Positions 11,130 to 20,380 of a stretch of 64,000 bases of DNA are shown here, piece by piece (the stretch's first letter is position 1; each line of letters starts with the position of its first letter). The notes under the pieces are model-generated. The model saw only the letters and a list, made by a program, of their open reading frames with translations. It was not told the DNA's origin and searched no databases. Location: assembly GCF_000735435.1 (NCBI RefSeq), contig NZ_JMPP01000005.1, forward strand, positions 1-64,000, in the 5' to 3' direction. The translations under genes and the position numbers were made by a program. The stretch comes from Klebsiella planticola ATCC 33531 (lineage in GTDB: Bacteria > Pseudomonadota > Gammaproteobacteria > Enterobacterales > Enterobacteriaceae).

Positions 11130-11152
11130 TTGCCGTTATTCCGTTACAATCC
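11126..11152 (-). promoter_or_regulatory. RAT antiterminator (BglG/LicT-type) of the SurE-like gene
   Basis: On the minus strand GGATTGTAAC and GGCAAAACC are separated by eight bases. This matches the ribonucleic antiterminator consensus recognised by BglG/LicT/SacY proteins. Its final AACC is the first part of the terminator stem, the classic mutually exclusive arrangement. The central stem is less perfect than that of the plus-strand copy. Confidence 0.75.
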
Positions 11153-11450
11153 CAGGACAAGGGGAAAATACCCCGTATCGACAGGATAATCCAGAGGCAG
11201 CAGGTTTATTATGTGACTACGATCAATAACGCCAGACTATTTATGCTAAAAATAAAGGCTGCGAAATGATATTTAACCTGAATCTTAACACCTAATTCTT
11301 ACGAATTTACCATGTCACTCTTCAACGATATTCCGGAGATTGAAATGTTATTGGTAACAATCCACAGGGCATGCGAACGATCACATTTATTAATATAAAA
11401 ACAAATTCCGCCTGTTTTTCCACCGCTAACATGATAAGGTCGACGGTAGT
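11153..11450. other. Divergent promoter region between the two phosphatase genes
   Basis: This AT-rich stretch separates the two RAT elements and must hold the outward-facing promoters. I see no open frame and no convincing activator site. Confidence 0.5.
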
Positions 11451-11482
11451 GGATTGTTACTGTTTCCAACACAGGCAAAACC
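11451..11482 (+). promoter_or_regulatory. RAT antiterminator (BglG/LicT-type) of the histidine phosphatase/porin operon
   Basis: GGATTGTTACTG and CAGGCAAAACC are separated by nine bases. Both conserved parts are the same as in the well-known bgl operon RAT, with a longer apical loop. The 3' end overlaps the 5' arm of the terminator at 11478-11543. Binding of a BglG-family protein would stabilise this hairpin and let transcription continue into 11579-13767. Confidence 0.88.
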
Positions 11483-11543
11483 TACGTCAGATACTCCGGC
11501 GGCATCATAAAACATGCCCATCCCGAGTCACTGACGTAGGTTT
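11478..11543 (+). terminator. Leader terminator of the histidine phosphatase/porin operon
   Basis: AAACCTACGTCAG pairs with CTGACGTAGGTTT across a 40-base loop, followed by a T run. It sits 36 bases before the start of the phosphatase gene, so it is a regulated leader terminator and not the end of an upstream gene. Confidence 0.85.
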
Positions 11544-11578
11544 TTTTTTGGCTTTCACATAATAAACAGGAGAACAAT

Positions 11579-12361
11579 ATGAATAAATGGCTAACCGCAA
11601 TCATCATGTTCGCCAGCGCCGCAACCTGTTCAGCAGCGGAAATGAAAGACGATGGCAGCATTAATATCTATTTTGCCCGACACGGGAAAACGCTATTAAA
11701 TACCTTCGACCGCGTGCAGGGATGGGCCGATTCTCCGCTGACTGAAGACGGTATCCGCGTCGCCCGTTATCTCGGCGAAGGTTTAAAAGGGGTGAAGTTC
11801 GACCGCTTTTATTCCAGCGATGCCGGGCGACAGCGGGAAACCCTGGCGGTGATTCTGAAGCAGGCCGGGATCGCCCATTATCACCCGATCGAGCTGCCAG
11901 GCCTACGCGAAGCCTTTTTTGGCAGCTTTGAAGGCGGCTTCAACAAGGATATGGCCGCGGCTGGCGCCAAACAGCTGGGGTTAAAAGACAGCGCCGCGCT
12001 GTTCAGCAAAATGAAGGCAGGCGCTCTGCCGGTGGCTGAAAGCCAGAACGCACTGGCCGCAGCCGACCCGCTGGGCATGGCGGAAAATTATCAGCAGGTG
12101 AAGAGCCGTACTCAGGCAGCGTTGCATACCCTCGTTGAAGATGCCGAGGCCCATGGCGACAAAAATATCCTCGCCATTTCGTCCGGCACGGCGATGCAAA
12201 TTATGATTTCCGACCTCACCGCCGACACGGCGAAAGATAAACCGCTGGCCAACGCCGCGGTGGTGAAAATTGTCTATAAAAATGGCACATATTCGGTTCC
12301 AGAAATCGGCACAATGAAATATGTCGAAGCCGGCAAGCAGGCCCTCAATAACAATAACTGA
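11579..12361 (+). CDS. Secreted histidine phosphatase superfamily protein with altered active site
   Basis: This exported member of the histidine phosphatase (phosphoglycerate-mutase-like) superfamily has a signal peptide ending near CSAAE. The phospho-acceptor motif is ARHGKT (R34, H35), and the second Arg is in SSDAGRQRET. An acidic residue follows in LREAFFGSFEG. The second catalytic His, normally in an SHG motif, is replaced: the sequence reads AISSGTA with Ser at about residue 202. Activity may therefore be changed or lost. AGGAG precedes the ATG. It heads an operon with an OprD-type porin and is controlled by the leader RAT/terminator. Confidence 0.85.
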   Translation: MNKWLTAIIMFASAATCSAAEMKDDGSINIYFARHGKTLLNTFDRVQGWADSPLTEDGIRVARYLGEGLKGVKFDRFYSSDAGRQRETLAVILKQAGIAHYHPIELPGLREAFFGSFEGGFNKDMAAAGAKQLGLKDSAALFSKMKAGALPVAESQNALAAADPLGMAENYQQVKSRTQAALHTLVEDAEAHGDKNILAISSGTAMQIMISDLTADTAKDKPLANAAVVKIVYKNGTYSVPEIGTMKYVEAGKQALNNNN

Positions 12362-12438
12362 TCGCTTAATTATATTATTGCAGATAACTGCTGACGCCAG
12401 CCCCGGCTGGCTCGCAGCATATCGCCTCGGGGTTTATA

Positions 12439-13767
12439 ATGAAAAACAATATTATTACTATGCTGCTGCTGACGCTTCCTGCCTACGCCTGGTCAGCGAA
12501 TGACGTTGCGCAAGCGGATATGATTGATACGGTATTTGCCGATCCTTTTTTTAGCCAGTCACATATGACGCTATCGCTTAAAAACTACTGGAAATACCTT
12601 AAGGAAGAGGAGACAGAACCCAAAAAAGTGCACAACGCCTGGGGCCAGGGTGTTGCCGTGGATTACCAGTCAGGTTATTTCGCCGATATCATTGGCTTCG
12701 ATGCAACTTATTACGGTGCTATCAAGCTGGGCGCCAGCGATTATTTTAACTCGCGCGGCGTGCTCTATAATAACGGGAGCGGTAATAAAAAGAGCAATGC
12801 CGAGGGGTTTTCCAAGTTTGGTCAGCGCAACATGAAGCTGAAATATCAACTCGCCGATCTCAATCTGAACGCCCGCTGGGGCTGGCAGATGATGAAAAAC
12901 ACTGGCGTGATCTCCACCTCTACCCGGCTGTCGCCCACCACCTATCTCGGCTGGACCGGCGGCGTCAACTACGGTGACGTGACCCTGCGCGGCGCCTATA
13001 TCGACAGTTCGATGGACCGTAACTCGCCGGATAAGAAGCGCTTCCAGACCAACACCGGACGGTATCTCAACCATATCGCCAGCGGCGATCTACTGTGGCA
13101 GAGCGAACGGCTGAATTTACAGTACGGCTATGGTGAAAGCGATAACTACCTGCGCCGCCATGTGCTGTTCACGCAATTCAAACCGCTGAAGCAGCTGAAT
13201 ATCGGTACGCAGATTTATGCCACTCACGCTCTGGATGAATATCAAGCGATGCCGGCCAATAAACGCGATTTCGACAGCGATGCCCGACATTATGCGATTG
13301 ATGTCAAATGGCAGGCGGACAACTGGAGCACCAGGTGGGGACTGGGCTATACCGATGCCGAAAAAGCCCACGAAATCGGCTTTTTCCCCCGGCATATGAG
13401 CAAAAACTCACGCGGCACCTTTATTTCGATGGCCTACGCCGGCAGCGACTACCTGCGTGACGGGGAGCTGGTGCTGGCGAATATTTCAGACTACAACCTG
13501 ACGCCAGAGCTGGCGATAGGCCTGGCGGGCAACATTGCGCAGTTTAACTACAAGGGCAACCACGTGCGCACGGGCGAAATCAACGCTTTTAGCCGCTGGG
13601 TGCCAACGCATCCGCAGCTAAAAAACCTGACCGTCTGGGCGATGTTCGGGCCTGGATGGTCCTATCGCATGAACGGAAAAACGCCGGTGCTGAACGATGG
13701 ACGCTATATCCGGGCCAACTCCCTCTCTTCCGAGGTCATCATCGAGTATCGCTTTGCTCTGTTCTGA
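12439..13767 (+). CDS. OprD-family outer-membrane porin
   Basis: The 442-residue protein has a signal peptide (MLLLTLPAYAWSA), an early FADPFFSQSHMTLSLKNYW segment typical of OprD-type 18-strand specific porins, alternating amphipathic strands, and a terminal Phe (YRFALF) as required for BAM assembly. It lies 77 bases after the histidine phosphatase with no obvious terminator, so the two are probably cotranscribed. An outer-membrane channel next to exported phosphatases suggests uptake and dephosphorylation of a phosphorylated nutrient; this is inference. Confidence 0.85.
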   Translation: MKNNIITMLLLTLPAYAWSANDVAQADMIDTVFADPFFSQSHMTLSLKNYWKYLKEEETEPKKVHNAWGQGVAVDYQSGYFADIIGFDATYYGAIKLGASDYFNSRGVLYNNGSGNKKSNAEGFSKFGQRNMKLKYQLADLNLNARWGWQMMKNTGVISTSTRLSPTTYLGWTGGVNYGDVTLRGAYIDSSMDRNSPDKKRFQTNTGRYLNHIASGDLLWQSERLNLQYGYGESDNYLRRHVLFTQFKPLKQLNIGTQIYATHALDEYQAMPANKRDFDSDARHYAIDVKWQADNWSTRWGLGYTDAEKAHEIGFFPRHMSKNSRGTFISMAYAGSDYLRDGELVLANISDYNLTPELAIGLAGNIAQFNYKGNHVRTGEINAFSRWVPTHPQLKNLTVWAMFGPGWSYRMNGKTPVLNDGRYIRANSLSSEVIIEYRFALF

Positions 13768-13968
13768 TATCTTGCCGCGGCACGCGGTGATACCGGCAAT
13801 CAGGCGAAACAGCACGCTCAGCGCTCGTAAAATAGCCGTACGTCGGTAAACTGCCGGGAACCCGTTATCGCGTATCTTTTCGTGAAACAATAGAACAACG
13901 GCGCGTCAGGCTCTCCCTGTGGTAGCCTGCGCCCCGCCACTCTGCCCACCGATTGCCGAGGGATTGCT

Positions 13969-14490
13969 TTGCAAACCATTCGTACCGTGCCGTTACCCGA
14001 TGAAAGCCGGATCGTGAACCTCTTCCCTTCCCCCGAGCTTGCGGATGCTTTCGCCATCACCCTGCCTCCTGATGCGCCTGCTGATATCAATACTCTGGCT
14101 CAACAGGTACTGGCGAGGCCGCCGCGCTGGTTCAAATGGCTGCTGGCCTGTCGGGATCTTATGGTCAGGCCCTTCGGGATCCAGTCCTCCGCTCAGATGC
14201 GCGCAAAACTGGTCGCAGAGGGCACTCCGCATATCGATTTTTTCCCGGTACTCGCGGTCGAGGCCAACGAGCTGATCATCGGCGCCAATGACAGCCATCT
14301 CGATTTCAGGATTGCCGTGGTGCATCGTCAGCGTCGCGAGACGCCGACCAATCAAAAAGAGGTGGTGCTGGCTTCCGTGGTGCACTGCCATAACCGAACC
14401 GGGAAACTTTATATCACGTTGATTGCCCCGTTCCACCGCCTGGTGGTGCGCGCCATGCTCAAAAGAGCGGCGGCAAGGGGCTGGCGATAA
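13969..14490 (+). CDS. DUF2867 family protein
   Basis: The 173-residue protein resembles DUF2867 proteins, with the run PRWFKWLLACRDLMVRPFGI and the later segment LIIGANDSHLDFRIAVV followed by LIAPFHRLVVRAMLKR. The function of the family is unknown. The best start is TTG at 13969 with GAGGGA upstream; no ATG gives full coverage. It is convergent with the tautomerase gene. Confidence 0.7.
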   Translation: MQTIRTVPLPDESRIVNLFPSPELADAFAITLPPDAPADINTLAQQVLARPPRWFKWLLACRDLMVRPFGIQSSAQMRAKLVAEGTPHIDFFPVLAVEANELIIGANDSHLDFRIAVVHRQRRETPTNQKEVVLASVVHCHNRTGKLYITLIAPFHRLVVRAMLKRAAARGWR

Positions 14491-14551
14491 CCGCGCCCAG
14501 GGTCTGCGGCGCGGTGAATCTGCGCTGGCGACGAGAAGCGCGGCCCGCTCA

Positions 14552-14734
14552 CTATTCCGTGGGCAATACGCCTCCTTTAGCCCAGTGCGTTTTGGGTATT
14601 TCGACAATGACCACATCCACGCTCTCCGGTTTGCATTTCAGCGTTTCAACCGCGACCCGGGTCGCTTCACGGGCAAAATCGCGCTTTTGTTCAGGCGTGC
14701 GGCCCGGCTGTAATTCTAAACGTAAAACAGGCAT
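14552..14734 (-). CDS. 4-oxalocrotonate tautomerase family protein
   Basis: This 60-residue protein has the hallmarks of 4-OT enzymes: Pro directly after the initiator Met (catalytic Pro1), the beta-alpha-beta layout, and the conserved segment VVIVEIPKTHWAKGG. The substrate cannot be named from sequence. It is divergent from the LysR regulator 115 bases away, so that regulator may control it. Confidence 0.85.
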   Translation of the reverse strand: MPVLRLELQPGRTPEQKRDFAREATRVAVETLKCKPESVDVVIVEIPKTHWAKGGVLPTE

Positions 14735-14849
14735 ATTTTTCTCTCCGCTTGAGACCCCGTCTGGGGTCGATGAGTGAATCTTTGCCGAAAGGTGAGGACG
14801 AATAAATGGGTGTCAGGTTGAGTGAATCAGAACCTACAGGTTGTTAATC

Positions 14850-15743
14850 ATGGATAAACTTGCCGGAATGGAGATGTTTGTCAGGGTTGTCGAGTGCGGC
14901 AGCTTTGCCTCAGCGGCCGATGTCAGCGACGTATCGGCCACCATGGTGGCCAAACAGATCCGGGCGATTGAGCAACGGCTTGGCGCACGTTTGCTGCACC
15001 GCACCACGCGTCGCCAACAGTTAACCGAGGTCGGACAGCTCTACTATGAGCGCTGTCGCCGAGTGCTGGCAGAATTTTCTCTCGCCGAAAATAGCGCCAC
15101 GGAGCTGCAATCGACAGCCAAAGGGCTGGTCCATATGGTGGCGCCGGTCAGCTTCGGCTGTCAGATACTGGTCCCGGCGTTGAGCGTTTACATGGCGCAA
15201 AACCCGGAGGTCAACGTCATGCTGACGCTGGATAACCAAACGCCAAACTTGAGTAGCGGGAATGCGGAGTTAGGTATTCATATTGGTGAGATTCACCAGA
15301 CGGATATCGTTGCCCGGCCGCTGCACGCCTACCGGCGGATCCTTGCCGCCTCTCCCGACTACCTCCGTCAGCACGGGACGCCGACGCATCCGGATCAGCT
15401 GAGTCACTTTAGCTGTCTGGGGATGTCCTACTGGATACATCAGGATCGCTGGGAACTGATGGGGCCCAATGGCGAGATCGTTAAAGCGGTAGTGAAAGGT
15501 CGGTTTATGTCTAACCAGGGCCATGCGCTGAGGATTGCCGCACTGAACGGCTGCGGCATCGTGCTGCAACCGGAATCGCTGCTGAAGGAAGATATCGCCG
15601 AGGGACGCCTGGTGCCGGTGCTACCCGAGTGGTCCTATAAGCCAACGCCGATGTATCTTATTTATCAACAGGATACCCGCCCATCAGCCAAGCTGCGCAG
15701 CGTAATTGATTTTCTGATACAGCGCTTTGGCGCGCAGCAATAA
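14850..15743 (+). CDS. LysR-family transcriptional regulator
   Basis: The 297-residue protein has an N-terminal winged helix-turn-helix (MEMFVRVVECGSFASAADV...SATMVAKQIRAIEQRLGARLL) and a periplasmic-binding-like effector domain from about residue 90. It is of the CrgA-like subgroup that regulates neighbouring redox or efflux genes. The ATG at 14850 is preferred over the upstream TTG because family members begin at MDKL. Likely targets are the divergent tautomerase gene and itself. Confidence 0.9.
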   Translation: MDKLAGMEMFVRVVECGSFASAADVSDVSATMVAKQIRAIEQRLGARLLHRTTRRQQLTEVGQLYYERCRRVLAEFSLAENSATELQSTAKGLVHMVAPVSFGCQILVPALSVYMAQNPEVNVMLTLDNQTPNLSSGNAELGIHIGEIHQTDIVARPLHAYRRILAASPDYLRQHGTPTHPDQLSHFSCLGMSYWIHQDRWELMGPNGEIVKAVVKGRFMSNQGHALRIAALNGCGIVLQPESLLKEDIAEGRLVPVLPEWSYKPTPMYLIYQQDTRPSAKLRSVIDFLIQRFGAQQ

Positions 15744-15822
15744 CGGATGAAACGATTTCACACCGATGTCTGGGCCGCCCCGGGGTCAACACGCCCGTTT
15801 TGACGACGGCACAAAACACGCT

Positions 15823-15848
15823 GCCGGGGGCCTGCTGAGGCCTCCGGC
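15823..15848. terminator. Hairpin between the LysR gene and uxuA
   Basis: A GC-rich stem (GCCGGAGGCCT on the minus strand) with one mismatch and loop CAGC lies between these convergent genes. Confidence 0.5.
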
Positions 15849-15856
15849 AAACAGAT

Positions 15857-16927
15857 TTATTGCGACTTCTTCTCCAGCGCCTCCCACAGCCCCAGCAGAT
15901 AGGTTACCCCCAGCGCGCGATCGTAAAGACCGTATCCGGGACGCCCGGTTTCGCCCCAGATAAACCGGCCGTGATCCGGGCGGATATAGCCGTCAAAGCC
16001 ATTATCATGGAGGGCCTGCATGACGCGATACATATCCAGCGAGCCATACTGCGACGGATGAGCGGATTCGTAGAAATCTTTATCTTTAATCAGCTTAATG
16101 TTGCGTACGTGGGCAAAATGGATACGCTTACGACGCGTGAATTCGGCAAGAATTTCATAGACGTTATTATCCGGATCTTCCGCAATCGACCCGGTGCACA
16201 GCGTGATGCCATTCGCCGGTGAATCCACGGCATCGCAAATCTTCGCCAGGTCATCCCGATTTTTCACCACCCGCGGGAGGCCAAAAATAGAGTACGGCGG
16301 ATCGTCCGGGTGAATCGCCATTTTCACCCCCACTTCCTCGCACACCGGGATAATTTCTCTGAGGAAATAAAACAGATTTTCCCGCAGCTTAGTATCATCG
16401 ACTCCGCGATAGCGGGCGAACAGCTCCTGCACTTTAGCCAGCCGCTCGGGCTCCCATCCCGGTAATGCAAAACCGTTGGCGTTATCGAGAACCTCTTTAA
16501 CGACCTCTTCCAGACTCTTATCGATGCCGCTTTTTTCGAAGGCCATCGTCAGCGAACCGTCCGGCAGGACGTAGTTCATGTCGGTCTTCATCCAGTCGAA
16601 GACCGGCATGAAGTTATAACAGATGACCTTGACGCCAAAGCCCGCCAGATTACGGATCGTCTGTTTATAGTTTTCGATATAGCGATCGCGTGCCGGGGTG
16701 CCTATTTTGATGTCATCGTGAATGTTAACGCTTTCAATCACTTCCATTGTCAGGCCCGCGGCATGGACCTGGTCAACCAGAGCTTTAATTTTTTCGACTG
16801 GCCAGACTTCTCCGGGAGCAACGTCATACAGTGCCCCGACAACACCTTCCACACCCGGCACCTGCCGGATATATTCCAGTGGGATTTTGTCTTCCTGTGG
16901 CCCAAACCAGCGCATTGTCATCTGCAT
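15857..16927 (-). CDS. uxuA: Mannonate dehydratase
   Basis: UxuA dehydrates D-mannonate to 2-keto-3-deoxygluconate in glucuronate breakdown. The TIM-barrel protein starts MQMTMRWFGP and has the family segments VIESVNIHDDIK, ICYNFMPVFDW, AIHPDDPP and ITLCTGSIAE, which supply metal and substrate ligands. At 356 residues it is shorter than E. coli UxuA (about 394), matching the shorter form of the family. It is divergent from uxaC. No uxuB is present, so mannonate must come from an oxidoreductase encoded elsewhere. Confidence 0.93.
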   Translation of the reverse strand: MQMTMRWFGPQEDKIPLEYIRQVPGVEGVVGALYDVAPGEVWPVEKIKALVDQVHAAGLTMEVIESVNIHDDIKIGTPARDRYIENYKQTIRNLAGFGVKVICYNFMPVFDWMKTDMNYVLPDGSLTMAFEKSGIDKSLEEVVKEVLDNANGFALPGWEPERLAKVQELFARYRGVDDTKLRENLFYFLREIIPVCEEVGVKMAIHPDDPPYSIFGLPRVVKNRDDLAKICDAVDSPANGITLCTGSIAEDPDNNVYEILAEFTRRKRIHFAHVRNIKLIKDKDFYESAHPSQYGSLDMYRVMQALHDNGFDGYIRPDHGRFIWGETGRPGYGLYDRALGVTYLLGLWEALEKKSQ

Positions 16928-16972
16928 TTTTTATCCGCCTTAATCGTTGCTGCTATGCATTTTACGAGATGT

Positions 16973-16988
16973 ACCATACTAGTATTGG
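16973..16988. promoter_or_regulatory. Candidate GntR-type operator near uxuA
   Basis: An imperfect palindrome ACCATACTAGTATTGG with a perfect ATACTAGTAT core lies in the uxuA leader. A related ACCAT/ATGGT palindrome occurs near uxaC. Together they suggest one hexuronate-responsive repressor, such as a UxuR/ExuR-like protein, acting on both genes. Confidence 0.4.
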
Positions 16989-17250
16989 ATAGCATATGCA
17001 GTAATTATCGTTTGATCAACTACCTCGTTAAAAAAGAGTGACGAGGCGATAAAAAAGAGTCGCGGGCTGAGCGCGATCTTCATTATCCTGGCTGCGGTTA
17101 ATTGTTTTTATCTTGTAAAAAAATAACAAATTCAGTTTAAATTTATCATCATCCATAACACGACTTTATTTTTAACCATTAAATTGATCCCGGCTTTTAT
17201 TTCAGCCTCTGAATATCGCTGACGAAATACATGCGTTAAGTCACAATTTT

Positions 17251-17270
17251 ACCATTACATCTTGTATGGT
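17251..17270. promoter_or_regulatory. Candidate GntR-type operator near uxaC
   Basis: ACCAT and ATGGT flank a TACA/TGTA interior in the uxaC leader, resembling the palindrome near uxuA. The rest of the 460-base divergent region is AT-rich and shows no gene. Confidence 0.4.
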
Positions 17271-17387
17271 AGTAGACAATCAATGAAAAGGAAGCTTACC
17301 CTCAACGCCATTATGTTCTCGTCATACACCGGTCCCGGCTTAACACTGGGGATGCGTAGTAAAAGCGACATCGTGTACGGAGTTTTT

Positions 17388-18794
17388 ATGTCACTGATAA
17401 ACAATAGTTTTATGATAAACAACGCGCCAGGTCAGCGGCTGTACTCTGAGATTGCAAAAGCGTTACCGATTATTGATTACCACTGTCATCTTGATGCCAG
17501 AGCCATTTGGGAGAATAAACCGTTCACGGATATTACTCAGCTGTGGCTGGAAGGCGATCATTACAAATGGCGGGCAATGCGGGCTAATGGAATATCGGAA
17601 CAAAGAATTACCGGTAATGCTTCCGCCGAAGAAAAATTTGAAGCCTGGGCGCAAACTGTCGAAGCCAGTTTTGGCAATCCTCTTTATCACTGGACCCACC
17701 TTGAGCTGAAACATTATTTTGCGATCGACGAAACGCTTAATAGCAAAAACTGGCGCGATATTATGGCGCGGTGTAATACGCAATTACGCCACGACGACTT
17801 TTTACCGCAGGCGCTTATCCGCCGTTCAAACGTGGAAGCGCTGTGCACGACCGACGGGCCGCTCGACGATCTGGAATACCATCGGCTGCTGGCAGCAAAA
17901 AGCGACTTTTCCCCACGCGTTTTGCCCACATTTCGTCCTGATGAGCTGTTCGACACCTGCCCCGAGCGCTTCCTGACGTTTGTCTCCCGACTGGCGCAGA
18001 AAACCCAGCGGGCGATCACCTCGCTGGATAGTTTCCTGGCCGCTCTCGAAGCGCGTATTGATTTTTTCCACAGCACGGGCTGTCGCGTATCGGACCACGG
18101 TCCGCTGGCGATCCGTTTTTGCCCGCTTGATGAAGTCGGGCAGGCCGCGCTGTTTCAGCGTCGGCTGGCAGGAGAGACGCTGGATGAGCACGCGCTTCAG
18201 GCATGGGAAAGTATGATTTTTGTCGCGCTGGCCAAAATGTACAAGCAGCGCGACTGGGCAATGCAGATTCACTTTGGCGCTATTCGCAACAATAACGCGA
18301 CCATGTTCGACAAGGTCGGCATCAACTGCGGCTTTGACTCTATTGGCGATCAAACTCACCTTGCGCAGAGCCTGAACGCGTTGCTTAACGCCATGGTGGA
18401 AAATGGCGGTCTACCGAAAACCATTCTTTATAACCTCAATGCCAGCTATAACGACGTGGTCGCCTCGACCCTCGCCAACTTCCAGAGCGGCGAGGATGGC
18501 ATGAAATCACCGCTGCAGTTCGGCTCCGGATGGTGGTTTAACGATACCCGACGCGGCATGGTTAACCAGCTCAATACGCTGGCCGATCAGGGGCTGTTGG
18601 CCAACTTTATCGGCATGCTGACCGATTCCCGCAGCTTCGTCTCCTACACCCGACATGATTATTTCCGCCGGATCCTTTGTGACCTGGTTGGCGGTTGGGT
18701 AGAGAAAGGTGAAGTGCCGGAAGATCGCGCCATCCTCGACGCCATGATCCGCGGTATTTGCGTGGACAACGCCCGTCGTTATTTTCGTTTTTGA
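17388..18794 (+). CDS. uxaC: Glucuronate isomerase
   Basis: UxaC converts D-glucuronate to D-fructuronate, and D-galacturonate to D-tagaturonate. The amidohydrolase-like protein has the metal motif DYHCHLDARAIWEN near the N-terminus, IHFGAIRNNN, and FIGMLTDSRSFVSYTRHDYFRRI near the end, all typical of the family. The open frame begins 42 codons earlier, but the ATG at 17388, with GGAG six bases upstream, gives the normal start (468 residues). The symporter gene follows 23 bases downstream, so both should be in one transcript. Confidence 0.95.
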   Translation: MSLINNSFMINNAPGQRLYSEIAKALPIIDYHCHLDARAIWENKPFTDITQLWLEGDHYKWRAMRANGISEQRITGNASAEEKFEAWAQTVEASFGNPLYHWTHLELKHYFAIDETLNSKNWRDIMARCNTQLRHDDFLPQALIRRSNVEALCTTDGPLDDLEYHRLLAAKSDFSPRVLPTFRPDELFDTCPERFLTFVSRLAQKTQRAITSLDSFLAALEARIDFFHSTGCRVSDHGPLAIRFCPLDEVGQAALFQRRLAGETLDEHALQAWESMIFVALAKMYKQRDWAMQIHFGAIRNNNATMFDKVGINCGFDSIGDQTHLAQSLNALLNAMVENGGLPKTILYNLNASYNDVVASTLANFQSGEDGMKSPLQFGSGWWFNDTRRGMVNQLNTLADQGLLANFIGMLTDSRSFVSYTRHDYFRRILCDLVGGWVEKGEVPEDRAILDAMIRGICVDNARRYFRF

Positions 18795-18817
18795 CCCGTC
18801 AGATACAGGGATAAACC

Positions 18818-20362
18818 ATGACTCGTAAGAACAGAAAAGTGACCATCCCCGTCAGTATCGGCTACGGTCTGACGGATATTATGGGTGGCGGCGCATTTAC
18901 CGTCATTGGCGCATGGCTGCTTTTCTTCTATACCACCTTTGTCGGCCTGTCGCCGATTGAAGCGGCGTCGATTGTTGCGATCGCGCGTATCGTGGATGCC
19001 ATCGTCAGCCTGTTTATGGGCAGCTTCACGGACCATTTTTATAAAAACTATTTGGGTAAGAAATTTGGCCGGCGGCGGTTTTTCCTGCTGATCGGCGCGC
19101 CGCTCATGCTGGTTTACACCCTGCTGTGGCTAAACGGCATGAACTACTGGTTCTATCTCGCGGTGTATCTGGCCTTTGAGATCATTGCCGCTATGGTGCT
19201 TATCCCGTGGGAAACGCTGCCCTCCGAGATGACCAAAGATTTTAATAGCCGGACCAAACTGTCCACATGCCGTATGTTCCTGTCGGCATCCGGGACCTTT
19301 CTCGCCACCTTTATCCCCGGTCTGCTGATTGGCGCGCTGGGTGAAAACAATGCGGATGCCTATCTGGTTAACGGCGTGGTGTTTGCCGTGATGTTTATGG
19401 TCTGCGTCTTTATCTCGTGGAAAGTGACCTGGGAACGCGAGCTGACGCCGGAAATGCTGGCGGAAATGGAAAAAGAGCGCAAGTCGACCACGGCGGCCGA
19501 GAAGCTTGTCGCCTTTGGCAACCTGTTTAAGGAGTATGCCTCTACCCTGAAGGTGCGGGCGTTCCGTAAGCATCTGGCGATTTATCTCTTTTCCTTCACG
19601 GCGAAGGACGTCTACAACACCGTGTTCGTCTTTTTCTGCGTCTACTGCCTGAACGTCTCATCCTCACTGGCGGGCACGCTGCTGTCGATGAGTATCGTCG
19701 GGCTCCCGGTTACGCTGGCGGCGGGCGTGGCGATCATTAAGTATGGTCCCTCTCGCCTCTATGTCTTCGCCTATAGCCTGATGCTGCTGTGCCTCGGCGG
19801 CTTCTTCCTGGTGTATCAGTTCCCGACCGACAACAAGGTCATGCTGCTGGTGATCATCGCAGGTATCTATCAGGTCGGCCGCTGTGTGCTGGAATTTACG
19901 CCGTGGAACGTCTTCCCGTTTATTCCCGATATTGACGAAATGATTACCCGCCAGCGTCGTGAAGGCCTGTTTGCCGCGGTGATGACGTTCTCGCGTAAAA
20001 CGACGGTCGCAATCGCCACCTTTGCCGTGGGCCTGCTGTTGCAAAGCGGCGGCTTCGTGAAAGGGAGCCTGACTCAGCCTCAGGAAGCGATTAATACCAT
20101 CGCGACACTGCTGTTTGCCGGCACCGCCGTGCTGCTGCTGATTGCCCTGTGGCAGGCGCTGACCTTCCATCTGAACAAACGTACGCACAAGATTTTTGTC
20201 GATGAGATTGAGCGCCTGAAGGCGAACGGTCTTAAACAGGACGTCACGCCTGAAGCCCGCCATGTGGTTGAAGACCTGACGGGTTATCGCTACGACACGC
20301 TCTGGGGTGACACCCCGCCCGAGCGAGTAAAGGCGGGCGAACCCACCTCGGTACTGAACTGA
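18818..20362 (+). CDS. GPH-family sugar:cation symporter, probably for glucuronides
   Basis: The 514-residue membrane protein has 12 predicted helices and belongs to the glycoside-pentoside-hexuronide:cation symporters. It starts with the family-like YGLTDIMGGGAFTVIGAWLLFFY, followed by an ARIVDAIVSLFMGSFTDH segment and a long hydrophilic C-terminal tail. Its place directly after uxaC suggests it imports a glucuronide or hexuronate; the exact substrate is inferred from context only. Confidence 0.88.
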   Translation: MTRKNRKVTIPVSIGYGLTDIMGGGAFTVIGAWLLFFYTTFVGLSPIEAASIVAIARIVDAIVSLFMGSFTDHFYKNYLGKKFGRRRFFLLIGAPLMLVYTLLWLNGMNYWFYLAVYLAFEIIAAMVLIPWETLPSEMTKDFNSRTKLSTCRMFLSASGTFLATFIPGLLIGALGENNADAYLVNGVVFAVMFMVCVFISWKVTWERELTPEMLAEMEKERKSTTAAEKLVAFGNLFKEYASTLKVRAFRKHLAIYLFSFTAKDVYNTVFVFFCVYCLNVSSSLAGTLLSMSIVGLPVTLAAGVAIIKYGPSRLYVFAYSLMLLCLGGFFLVYQFPTDNKVMLLVIIAGIYQVGRCVLEFTPWNVFPFIPDIDEMITRQRREGLFAAVMTFSRKTTVAIATFAVGLLLQSGGFVKGSLTQPQEAINTIATLLFAGTAVLLLIALWQALTFHLNKRTHKIFVDEIERLKANGLKQDVTPEARHVVEDLTGYRYDTLWGDTPPERVKAGEPTSVLN

Positions 20363-20380
20363 CAGATACCGCCGGCAGCG

